Source: Clostridia bacterium
Lineage (GTDB): Bacteria; Bacillota; Clostridia; UBA1381
NCBI GenBank assembly: GCA_900751685.1
Contig: CAADSR010000241.1
Coordinates: 1 to 6,858 of the forward strand
Direction: 5' to 3'
Length of the DNA: 6,858 nt
The notes beneath the pieces are model-generated. The model saw only the letters and a list, made by a program, of their open reading frames with translations. It made no database searches and was not told where the DNA came from. Shown one piece after another: positions 1 to 5,129 of this stretch. Position numbers and translations under genes: made by a program. The stretch's first letter is position 1. Every line of letters begins with the position of its first letter.

Positions 1-22
1 AGGGGAGAAATTTTTGTAGGTA

Positions 23-41
23 CTTCCCGGCCCCTGGGGAG
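23..41 (+). other. GC-rich hairpin in leader
   Basis: CTTCCC (23-28) can pair with GGGGAG (36-41), six pairs including one T-G wobble, around a 7-base loop. It lies directly before the larger GCGGCG/CGCCGC hairpin. Together they make the only strongly GC-rich patch of the leader, which could be a cohesive-end region or the tail of an upstream transcription unit. Confidence 0.35.
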
Positions 42-44
42 GGT

Positions 45-80
45 GCGGCGCTAAAGATGTCCGGAAAACGCCGCTTTTTT
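45..80 (+). terminator. Putative intrinsic terminator (or part of a cos site)
   Basis: GCGGCG (45-50) pairs perfectly with CGCCGC (69-74) around an 18-base loop and is followed at once by six T residues (75-80). This fits a rho-independent terminator for a gene upstream of the window, read on the + strand. The loop is rather long for a terminator. A GC-rich patch followed by T-rich sequence a few hundred bases before terS is also what lambda-type cos regions look like, so the two readings cannot be separated from sequence alone. Confidence 0.5.
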
Positions 81-257
81 GAAAAAAATTTGGCAAGACT
101 TCCTTCCTCTTTCAAGGATCTAAATGGAAGAGAGGTTTATATCAAAGACGGAAGCACTGAAAAATGATAAGAGAAAGGAAGGGCAGCCTTAGAAAGTTCC
201 TTATAAAGTAGGGGGGATTTTTAGGGTTTGAGCTCCTGAAAATGAAAAGGAAACGAA

Positions 258-287
258 GGCGGATTTTTTTGATTCGATAAAAACGCC
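258..287 (+). repeat. Hairpin inside a larger inverted repeat, upstream of terS
   Basis: GGCG (258-261) pairs with CGCC (284-287). After a two-base bulge, TTTTT (264-268) pairs with AAAAA (279-283), leaving a 10-base loop. It is enclosed by a second inverted repeat: 238-257 (GAAAATGAAAA, three extra bases, then ACGAA) against 320-334 (TTCGTTTTCATTTTT). No T-run follows, so it is not a terminator. A protein binding site or terminase recognition structure is possible but unproven. Confidence 0.3.
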
Positions 288-398
288 GGATTTGATAAGG
301 ATTATTAGGAACATTTTTTTTCGTTTTCATTTTTACATTTTTATAAGAAAAGAAATTCAGATTTTAAAATTTTGTATTTTATTAAGTAGGAAAAAAAC

Positions 399-941
399 AT
401 GGAGGTAAATCAAAAACAGCTTGCAGAAGTACTAGGGATCACGACCCGGCAAATCAGAAATTTGAAACAAGACGGGCTGTTTGAATGTATTGCAAACAGC
501 AAAAGATACAGTCTTGAAAGATGCGTTAAAGAGTACATTGATTTTAAGATAAAAGCGGAAACGGGACGGGGTACAAGGCTGAACAAGGAAGCGGAACAGG
601 CAGAGCATGAGAAGATCAAAAAAGAGATCTCAAAATTAAAGCTCCGGAAGATGCGAAAAGAGATTCATGAAGCAGCTGATATTGAACATTTTTTAAGTGA
701 GATGCTGTTGAATTTTAGAAACCGGCTGCTTTCAGTACCGGGAAAAATAGCGCCGATGGTCATTGGCGAGGAAGATCTCAATATAGTGAGTGAGCTACTA
801 AAAAAAGAAATGCTGGAGACTCTGGAAGAACTGTCAGAATATAATCCCGATCAAGTCAATGGGGAAGATGCAGTAAACTATTTTGAGGGTTCAGAGGATG
901 AAGATGAGGAAGAAGAGATGGAAGGTGTAGAAGATGAGTAA
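399..941 (+). CDS. Phage terminase small subunit, lambda Nu1-like
   Basis: This 180-residue protein is the likely DNA-recognition subunit of the packaging motor: it binds the packaging site and delivers the concatemer to the large subunit. The N-terminus (about residues 1-45: VNQKQLAEVLGITTRQIRNL, then GLF and a KRYSLE segment) is a winged helix-turn-helix of the MerR/Nu1 type. Residues about 60-95 are a very charged Lys/Glu-rich helix, probably coiled coil. Residues about 95-150 form the helical self-association and TerL-contact part. The last ~17 residues are almost all acidic, as a flexible tail. The start is fixed by the HTH beginning at residue 2; the ribosome site is weak (AGGAAA at 388-393). 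Its stop overlaps the next start by 8 bases. The GpA-type TerL downstream supports a lambda-like terminase pair. Size matches Nu1 (181 residues). Confidence 0.88.
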   Translation: MEVNQKQLAEVLGITTRQIRNLKQDGLFECIANSKRYSLERCVKEYIDFKIKAETGRGTRLNKEAEQAEHEKIKKEISKLKLRKMRKEIHEAADIEHFLSEMLLNFRNRLLSVPGKIAPMVIGEEDLNIVSELLKKEMLETLEELSEYNPDQVNGEDAVNYFEGSEDEDEEEEMEGVEDE

Positions 942-1089
942 TCGGAATTGTAGCAACTGCTTATACATGGATTCTGAAGCACGGCAGTGTTTTTTTCGAG
1001 AGTCAGAGTTCTATCTTGAAACAATATATGATCCCAAAACTACTAGGTGTGATAAGCACCGGTATTGGTGGTTGGAGGGCTCTATATAA
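934..1089 (+). CDS. Small Cys-rich putative metal-binding phage protein, 51 residues
   Basis: The frame starts at an ATG overlapping the terS stop (ATGAGTAA), with AAGGTG about 7 bases upstream, and ends at TAA 1087-1089. It has four Cys and a His in a regular layout: C6xxC9, C19, then C39xxH42, followed by a YWW aromatic patch. That pattern suggests a small zinc- or iron-sulfur-binding fold, like the short CxxC...C...C proteins with aromatic ends scattered through phage genomes. No function is known to me. The 8-base overlap with terS implies translational coupling, and the frame fills the gap to the next gene. Its position suggests a packaging or assembly accessory role, but this is only inference. 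It is real on the strength of overlap, ribosome site and Cys spacing. Confidence 0.68.
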   Translation: MSNRNCSNCLYMDSEARQCFFRESEFYLETIYDPKTTRCDKHRYWWLEGSI

Positions 1090-1115
1090 AATAAAAAATT
1101 GGAGGTATTTTTAGT

Positions 1116-1517
1116 ATGAGTGAAGTGAAAAGTGAAACCAGTCCGCAAGAGGACAAAATCAGGGTGAAAAAAATGGTTCCGGATGATGTCAAAGTGATTA
1201 ATGTGGGCACAGAAGAGGAGTCGGTGGACAACATCGTCCATTTATCCCAAAAATATTCCTTTGATGATGAAATTATTGAGACCATTGATTTGAGAGGGAT
1301 TGAGGATGTCAGTGGGGCAGATATGCAAAAGGCAGAGAGTCTGTACCGTAAAATCACAAAGAATATTTCTTCTACCCCTGAAATCACAGTGGATTATGCA
1401 ATTGCAATGGCCCATGTGATTACCGGGAAACCAGTGGAATTTTTCAAGAACCTTAATGCGAAAGATGTGATCCGGATCAAAAACCGTGTGGTCAATTTTT
1501 TGTACACAGAGGATTAA
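1116..1517 (+). CDS. Phage tail assembly chaperone, gpE / Mu gp41-like (short, unshifted product)
   Basis: This 133-residue protein resembles the tail assembly chaperones of contractile-tail phages (Mu gp41 / P2 gpE group). The N-terminal ~45 residues are charged and low in complexity. The family-like core runs from about residue 43 to the end: a short strand segment (HLSQKYSFDDEIIETIDL), the conserved-looking turn GIEDVSGADMQKAE, then helices containing AMAHVITGKPVEFFKNL and a final helix ending in NFLY. Such proteins coat the tape measure protein and recruit tube subunits; they are not in the finished virion. The start has a strong GGAGG at 1101-1105. Codons 127-129 are AAT TTT TTG, giving the slippery heptamer T TTT TTG, so a fraction of ribosomes should make the longer fusion annotated separately. 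Its place between the terminase genes is unusual, since tail chaperones normally precede the tape measure gene. Confidence 0.8.
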   Translation: MSEVKSETSPQEDKIRVKKMVPDDVKVINVGTEEESVDNIVHLSQKYSFDDEIIETIDLRGIEDVSGADMQKAESLYRKITKNISSTPEITVDYAIAMAHVITGKPVEFFKNLNAKDVIRIKNRVVNFLYTED

Positions 1518-1660
1518 CCGCAGCGGCTGTAAGGAAATTATGCGTGAACCTTTCAGCGGCAACGATGACTTCCTTTGAATATTATATGAATACGCCCCAT
1601 GTGGAGCTTTTGGAGATTGCAGATGAGTTATCAGAACGAAATAAACGGCACAGAAGATGA
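1116..1660 (+). CDS. Tail assembly chaperone -1 frameshift fusion (E-E'-like, 181 residues)
   Basis: Reading 1116-1502 in frame and then slipping back one base on T TTT TTG (1496-1502) continues from G1502 through 52 more codons to TGA at 1658-1660. The extension begins VHRGLTAAAV and ends with a helical, charged stretch (EYYMNTPHVELLEIADELSERNKRHRR). This resembles the short helical E' extension of P2-type chaperones. The unshifted frame stops after only four more codons (TAA 1515-1517). The extension fills almost the whole gap before TerL, which starts 6 bases after its stop. The family is known for making a short and a long form in a fixed ratio by such a shift, both needed for tail assembly. 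An ATG at 1565 in this frame exists but lacks a ribosome site, so independent translation is less likely. Confidence 0.8.
1496..1502 (+). promoter_or_regulatory. -1 ribosomal frameshift slippery heptamer T TTT TTG
   Basis: The heptamer is in the required phase X XXY YYZ: AAT|TTT|TTG in the zero frame (third base of AAT, then TTT, TTG). It is four sense codons before the zero-frame stop, and the -1 frame is open for 52 codons beyond. T TTT TTG is the slippery sequence described for phage P2 gene E. Confidence 0.85.
1523..1560 (+). promoter_or_regulatory. Stem-loop downstream of the slippery site, possible frameshift stimulator
   Basis: GCGGCTGTAAGG (1523-1534) pairs with CCTTTCAGCGGC (1549-1560) over 12 positions with 10 Watson-Crick pairs and two single mismatches (G-G and T-T), around a 14-base loop. 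It begins 20 bases after the slippery heptamer. That spacer is longer than the usual 5-9 bases, so it may be a modest stimulator, act otherwise, or be fortuitous. Confidence 0.45.
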
Positions 1661-1666
1661 TGTATA

Positions 1667-3496
1667 ATGTCCAATCAAAGAAAAAGGGCACGAGATAAAA
1701 CACGCAGGCTGTTTGAGCGCGTACTACGCGACACGCTGGCCCGGCCGGAACAAATCACGGTATCCCAGTGGGCTGAAAAATACAGGATTTTAGATGAAAG
1801 TTCAGCATTGCCCGGCCGGTGGCGTAATACCATTACACCATATCTTAGGGAGATCATGGACTGTATCAATGATCCTTATGTTAATTTTATAAACTTTGTA
1901 AAATCATCCCAGGTGGGCGGGACGGAATTTATTATTAATGCCATTGAGTGGATTGTAACAAAGAATCCATCCCCGACCATGATCGTATATCCAACAGACG
2001 ATTTGGCAAAGGATGTGTCAAATGATAAATTGCAGCCTGCCTTTGGAAAAACACCGGAGGTCAAAGAACGTTTTCTCAAAACAAAATCCAGTGAGCTGAA
2101 CTTGAAATTCAAGCACATGAACTTGTATTTGAGGAGCGGAAATTCGCCTTCCAAGCTGGCTTCCAAGGCGATCAAGTATTTATTTTTTGATGAGATTGAC
2201 AAAATGTCCGGGGCAACCAAACGGGAGGCAAGCCCCTATAACCTGGCAACAGAGAGAACAAAAACATTTAAAAATAGCCGTAAGATCGTAACCGTGTCGA
2301 CCCCCACCTATAAAACAAATTATGTCTGGAAATTCCATGAAGAAGCAGAAGAACAAAGACGGTATTTTGTTCCATGCCCTCACTGTGACAGTTTTATTTT
2401 ATTGCAATGGGAAGATATTAAATTTGCTCCCGATGAGGAGCGGATAATGACGCCTGTTGAACGGGCAAAAACAGCAGTGTATGTCTGTCCCGAATGTGGT
2501 GGATTGATAGAAGACAAACAAAAACTGCCGATGCTGCAGCGCGGGGAGTGGCGGGATGTAAAGGGGACTTGCAAAAGGAAAGCGCAGAGTGTCAGTTACC
2601 ATATTAATTCCCTGTACAGCTTTTTTGTATCGTGGTACGATGTGGCACTGGAATTTTTAAAAAGCCGGGATGATCCAGAAGAACTGCAGAACTTTGTTAA
2701 TTCATGGTTGGGGGAAGCATGGGAAGATACAAAGTTAAGGACGAACAGCGATCTGGTCCTGGAGCGTCAGACGGATGACCCAGCTGGTGTTGTACCGGAG
2801 TGGGCACTCATGCTGACAGCGGGAGTGGACGTGCAGGAAACTAGTGTATATTTTGATATTGTAGCCTGGGGGAAGCAGCGGACAAATCAATCTATACTTC
2901 ATGGGCAGGTCCTATCTATTAATGATATTGTAGAATATATGGACATGGAATATTCCAAGACAAATGGTGAGAAGCTGATGGTTGCGCTGTGTCTGGTTGA
3001 CAGCGGGGATCAGACACAGATGGTATATGATTTCTGTATGCAATACAGCGAATGGGCTATCCCAGTCAAGGGATATGAAATGGAGAACAATCATTACAGG
3101 ATCACACAGATCAATAAAGCCGGGTCAGCTGCCAACGGGCAGTCACTAGTATTGTGTAGTGGGGCAAGGTACAAAGACATGATCGCCTCTCAGCTGCAGA
3201 AGCCTAATGGGTATGGATCCTGCATGGTACATAAGGATTGCGATTTAGAATATGCCCAGCAATTAACCGCGGAACATAAAATTGCAGAAGGGACAGGGCG
3301 TAAACGGAAATTAGTATGGCGGACAAAGATGAGCCATGGCGATAACCATTATTTGGACTGCCGGGTCTATGCTTCTTGCGCGGCAGACATGAAGGGTGTG
3401 CGGAGCTTTGATATGATGAAAGAAGAACCGGAAGCGGTGTCCCAGCATAAAACAGAACAAAAACAAAGCAGCTGGCTTCAGAGTAAGGGGTGGTGA
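1667..3496 (+). CDS. Phage terminase large subunit, GpA family
   Basis: This 609-residue protein is the packaging ATPase and nuclease that cuts concatemeric DNA and pumps it into the procapsid. The N-terminus has the family's TVSQWAEKYRILDESSALPGRW segment (about 31-52). The ATPase carries a GpA-style Walker A, K79-SSQVGGTE-87, Walker B YLFFDEID with D175 and E176, and a coupling motif TVSTPTYKTN shortly after. A zinc ribbon follows, C237PHC240 and C274PEC277. The C-terminal nuclease shows candidate metal residues in AGVDVQ (D388), LVDSGD (D445, D448) and GDNHYLDC (D559, D564). Nothing essential looks missing, and the length is close to lambda gpA (641). The start has only a poor ribosome site and lies 6 bases after the stop of the frameshifted chaperone, suggesting coupled translation. 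The next gene begins one base after its stop. Confidence 0.93.
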   Translation: MSNQRKRARDKTRRLFERVLRDTLARPEQITVSQWAEKYRILDESSALPGRWRNTITPYLREIMDCINDPYVNFINFVKSSQVGGTEFIINAIEWIVTKNPSPTMIVYPTDDLAKDVSNDKLQPAFGKTPEVKERFLKTKSSELNLKFKHMNLYLRSGNSPSKLASKAIKYLFFDEIDKMSGATKREASPYNLATERTKTFKNSRKIVTVSTPTYKTNYVWKFHEEAEEQRRYFVPCPHCDSFILLQWEDIKFAPDEERIMTPVERAKTAVYVCPECGGLIEDKQKLPMLQRGEWRDVKGTCKRKAQSVSYHINSLYSFFVSWYDVALEFLKSRDDPEELQNFVNSWLGEAWEDTKLRTNSDLVLERQTDDPAGVVPEWALMLTAGVDVQETSVYFDIVAWGKQRTNQSILHGQVLSINDIVEYMDMEYSKTNGEKLMVALCLVDSGDQTQMVYDFCMQYSEWAIPVKGYEMENNHYRITQINKAGSAANGQSLVLCSGARYKDMIASQLQKPNGYGSCMVHKDCDLEYAQQLTAEHKIAEGTGRKRKLVWRTKMSHGDNHYLDCRVYASCAADMKGVRSFDMMKEEPEAVSQHKTEQKQSSWLQSKGW

Positions 3497-3497
3497 G

Positions 3498-4640
3498 ATG
3501 GCAAGATTTGAGGAAATAGAGGATGTTTCTTTCCTGGAGGATATTACACTGGAAGGCATGAAAGAACAGGCGGTCCAGGAATATGAGCAGGCCTATCAGG
3601 AAATTACCGGTAAAGAGGAGCCGGTCGGTGACAAATTTAAGGCTGTGTTATATGCAATCATTATGATCGTATATAACATCATGCTTTTTATTGACCAGAG
3701 AGCGAAGAAAAACCTACTCAAATATGCCACCGGGGCATGGCTTGATAACCTCGCATTGTCGAGAGGGTTGATGCGGAAGACAGAAGAAAAAGCAATTGTA
3801 ACCATCCGGTTCATCCTGTCAGAAGCAGTTTCAAACACAGTAGTGATCCCAAAGGGGACAAGGGTCACCTCTGCGGCTGCAAAGATTTACTTTGCAGTCA
3901 ACGATTATACCGAAATACAGCCGGGAGAGACTATGGCCGAAGTATTATGCACCTCTGTTTCCGGAGGTGTAGAAGCCAACCAGTTTAGCATTGGTGAAAT
4001 CAATATCCTGGTTGACCCGATTGCTTATATCAGTAAGGTGGGCAATGTGGATGTTCCCAGCGGAGGAGCGGATGCAGAAACGGATGATACCTTTGCACAG
4101 CGGATTTTTGACACACGGTATGAGCATAGTACCACAGGGGCGGAAGAAGCGTATAAGTACTATGTTAAAAGCTTTTCCACTTTGATTGATGATGTACGTG
4201 TGGATAATCCATCAGAGAATGAGATTGTAATCTCAATTCTAATGCGGGACCGGAAACAGGCGTCTGATAGTTTTATCCATGAATTGACTGATTATCTGAC
4301 AGACCCTAATATTAAGGCAATGTCAGACCATATTACCGTCCGGAATGTGGAGCGGGTGAATTACAGTATTGCAGCAAAATATTTTATATCTACGGATAAT
4401 ATTTCACGCCTTACCGAGATCCAGGCAAAGATTGATAAGGCTGTACTGGAGTATCAAAGGTGGCAGAGTGAAAAAATAGGCCGTGATATTAATATGCAGA
4501 AACTCACAACACTGCTCATAATGGCTGGGGCAAAACGTGTTGAGATCACCGGTGGCCAGGATGTAATAAAAGTGGATCGTGATAAAATCGCTCATTGTAC
4601 CCAGACGGATGTAATCTATGGGGGAGCGGAAGAAGATTAA
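3498..4640 (+). CDS. Baseplate assembly protein J (P2 gpJ / Mu gp47-like)
   Basis: This 380-residue protein matches the Baseplate_J group, the wedge component that rings the hub of contractile tails and links it to the fibers. Typical family features in order are: an N-terminal helix ending in ATGAWLDNLALSRGL (about 76-90); a strand-rich part with the VIPKGTRVTS segment (about 116-125) for threshold edges; VEANQF and VGNVDVPSGGADAETDDTFAQRI (G189-G190 onward), the most diagnostic stretch; and a C-terminal domain with VNYSIAAKYF and helix-rich ends. Its ribosome site (AAGGGGTGG, 3484-3492) lies in the end of the TerL gene, only one base separating stop and start. In P2 and Mu, J is followed by tail protein I and fiber genes; here no I gene follows and a terminator-like hairpin comes instead. 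Its presence implies a contractile tail, or a related baseplate-bearing particle. Confidence 0.9.
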   Translation: MARFEEIEDVSFLEDITLEGMKEQAVQEYEQAYQEITGKEEPVGDKFKAVLYAIIMIVYNIMLFIDQRAKKNLLKYATGAWLDNLALSRGLMRKTEEKAIVTIRFILSEAVSNTVVIPKGTRVTSAAAKIYFAVNDYTEIQPGETMAEVLCTSVSGGVEANQFSIGEINILVDPIAYISKVGNVDVPSGGADAETDDTFAQRIFDTRYEHSTTGAEEAYKYYVKSFSTLIDDVRVDNPSENEIVISILMRDRKQASDSFIHELTDYLTDPNIKAMSDHITVRNVERVNYSIAAKYFISTDNISRLTEIQAKIDKAVLEYQRWQSEKIGRDINMQKLTTLLIMAGAKRVEITGGQDVIKVDRDKIAHCTQTDVIYGGAEED

Positions 4641-4650
4641 ATGAGATAAA

Positions 4651-4696
4651 CGGGCATAAAAGGCTTTTGATAGTCTTATTTTGCCCGCTTTTTTTT
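4651..4696 (+). terminator. Intrinsic terminator-like hairpin between gpJ and gpW genes
   Basis: The 5' arm 4651-4663 (CGGGCATAAAAGG) pairs with 4675-4687 (CTTATTTTGCCCG) with 11 of 13 positions paired (one G-T wobble, two single mismatches), including a perfect six-pair GC-rich base, an 11-base loop, one C, then eight T residues (4689-4696). This is a good rho-independent terminator on the + strand. It sits inside an otherwise continuous operon, so it must either be read through or antiterminated, or reduce expression of W, X, D and portal relative to gpJ. The T-run touches the next gene's ribosome site. Confidence 0.72.
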
Positions 4697-4701
4697 GGAG
4701 G
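4697..4701 (+). promoter_or_regulatory. Ribosome binding site of the gpW-like gene, directly abutting the terminator T-run
   Basis: GGAGG at 4697-4701 sits 5 bases before ATG 4707 and so decides that start over an in-frame TTG at 4695, which would lie within the ribosome site itself. Confidence 0.8.
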
Positions 4702-4706
4702 AAAAC

Positions 4707-4916
4707 ATGGAAACAGAGCAACGGTTACAGGAAATAAATAATGCGATTACCACCATATTAAGCGGCGGGCAGTCCTACCGGATTGGTAATATGTCTATGA
4801 CACGGGCGGATCTTTCGATATTGTACAATATGAAAAAAAATCTGGAAGAGCAACTGGCAGCGGAAGGCGCGAATGTTTTTGGAAAGACTTCCGCTGCAGT
4901 ATTTGACAGAAGGTGA
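4707..4916 (+). CDS. Head-tail joining protein, lambda gpW-like
   Basis: This 69-residue protein is the likely connector that binds under the portal after DNA packaging and makes the site for tail attachment. Length equals lambda gpW (68). The visible pattern is helix (QRLQEINNAITTILSGG, about 4-21), a short hairpin (SYRIGNMSMTRA), a second helix (DLSILYNMKKNLEEQLAAEG, about 35-54), and a disordered basic C-terminus ending in VFDRR. That helix-hairpin-helix order is the gpW fold. In lambda, W lies between the terminase gene A and the portal gene B. Here it is in the same relative order but separated from TerL by gpJ and from portal by X and D. The preceding hairpin may control it at the transcript level. 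Its stop is six bases before the next start. Confidence 0.82.
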   Translation: METEQRLQEINNAITTILSGGQSYRIGNMSMTRADLSILYNMKKNLEEQLAAEGANVFGKTSAAVFDRR

Positions 4917-4922
4917 TGTTGT

Positions 4923-5126
4923 ATGAATGTGTATACCACACAAAAAGGAGACACCTGGGATAGTATTGCATATGGGGTCTATGGTGATGAGAAAAAGGCA
5001 GGTTTATTGATGTCCCATAATGCAGAGTATATAGGGATTGCAGTTTTTGACTATGGTGCAGTCCTGGTGGTGCCGGACAGGAAAGAGTCAGAGAACATAT
5101 CTCATAAGCCTCCATGGAGGAGATAA
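4923..5126 (+). CDS. Phage tail protein X, LysM-like
   Basis: This 67-residue protein shows a LysM-like segment from about residue 4 to 52: TTQKGDTWDSIAYGVYGDEKKAGLLMSHN, ending in a strand LVVPD. Phage tail protein X (P2 gpX group) has exactly this layout and size, and is an assembly component near the tail hub/tip. The C-terminus ends in KPPWRR, like other members of the group. Ribosome site AAGGTGATG at 4909-4917 overlaps the end of the gpW-like gene. The gpD-like gene follows with three bases between stop and start, the X-D neighbourhood expected for hub proteins. I see no signal peptide, so a secreted cell-wall LysM protein is unlikely. Confidence 0.83.
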   Translation: MNVYTTQKGDTWDSIAYGVYGDEKKAGLLMSHNAEYIGIAVFDYGAVLVVPDRKESENISHKPPWRR

Positions 5127-5129
5127 AAA

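Larger units (their letters stand above)
1..398. other. Non-coding leader upstream of the terminase operon, possible packaging-site region
   Basis: No open frame here looks like a gene. The first 80 bases are GC-rich and strongly self-complementary (hairpins 23-41 and 45-74). The rest is AT-rich, with long A and T runs, several GGATT motifs (near 215, 261, 288 and 299), a hairpin at 258-287, and an enclosing inverted repeat (238-257 against 320-334). In lambda-type phages the cos site, with its terminase binding repeats, lies just upstream of the small terminase gene, so this position fits a cos or pac region. That is inference from position and composition; no known cos sequence was matched. 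I found no convincing -35/-10 pair. TATAAA at 202-207 and TATAAG at 342-347 could be -10 boxes, but neither has a good -35 at the proper distance. Confidence 0.4.

Noticed and set aside
142..330. Minus-strand open frame of 62 codons in the leader
   Set aside because: Low-complexity Phe/Ile/Arg-rich product from AT-rich DNA, no ribosome site, and opposite to all other genes.
1565..1660. Independent small gene from ATG 1565 in the -1 frame
   Set aside because: No ribosome site in front of it, and the frame is open without interruption back to the slippery heptamer, so frameshift fusion is the simpler reading.
1242..1703. Minus-strand open frame of 153 codons over the chaperone
   Set aside because: Shadow of the real chaperone frame and its -1 extension; composition is Cys/His/Ile-rich with no recognisable fold and no ribosome site.
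3991..4185. Plus-strand open frame of 64 codons inside gpJ
   Set aside because: Out-of-frame shadow fully inside a well-supported gene, no ribosome site or family likeness.
4695..4706. TTG start extending the gpW-like protein by four residues
   Set aside because: The TTG overlaps the GGAGG ribosome site at 4697-4701; ATG 4707 has correct spacing and gives the family length.
4923..5126. LysM protein as a secreted cell wall binding or lysis protein
   Set aside because: No signal peptide, a size matching tail protein X, and coupling to the gpD-like gene point to a virion tail component.
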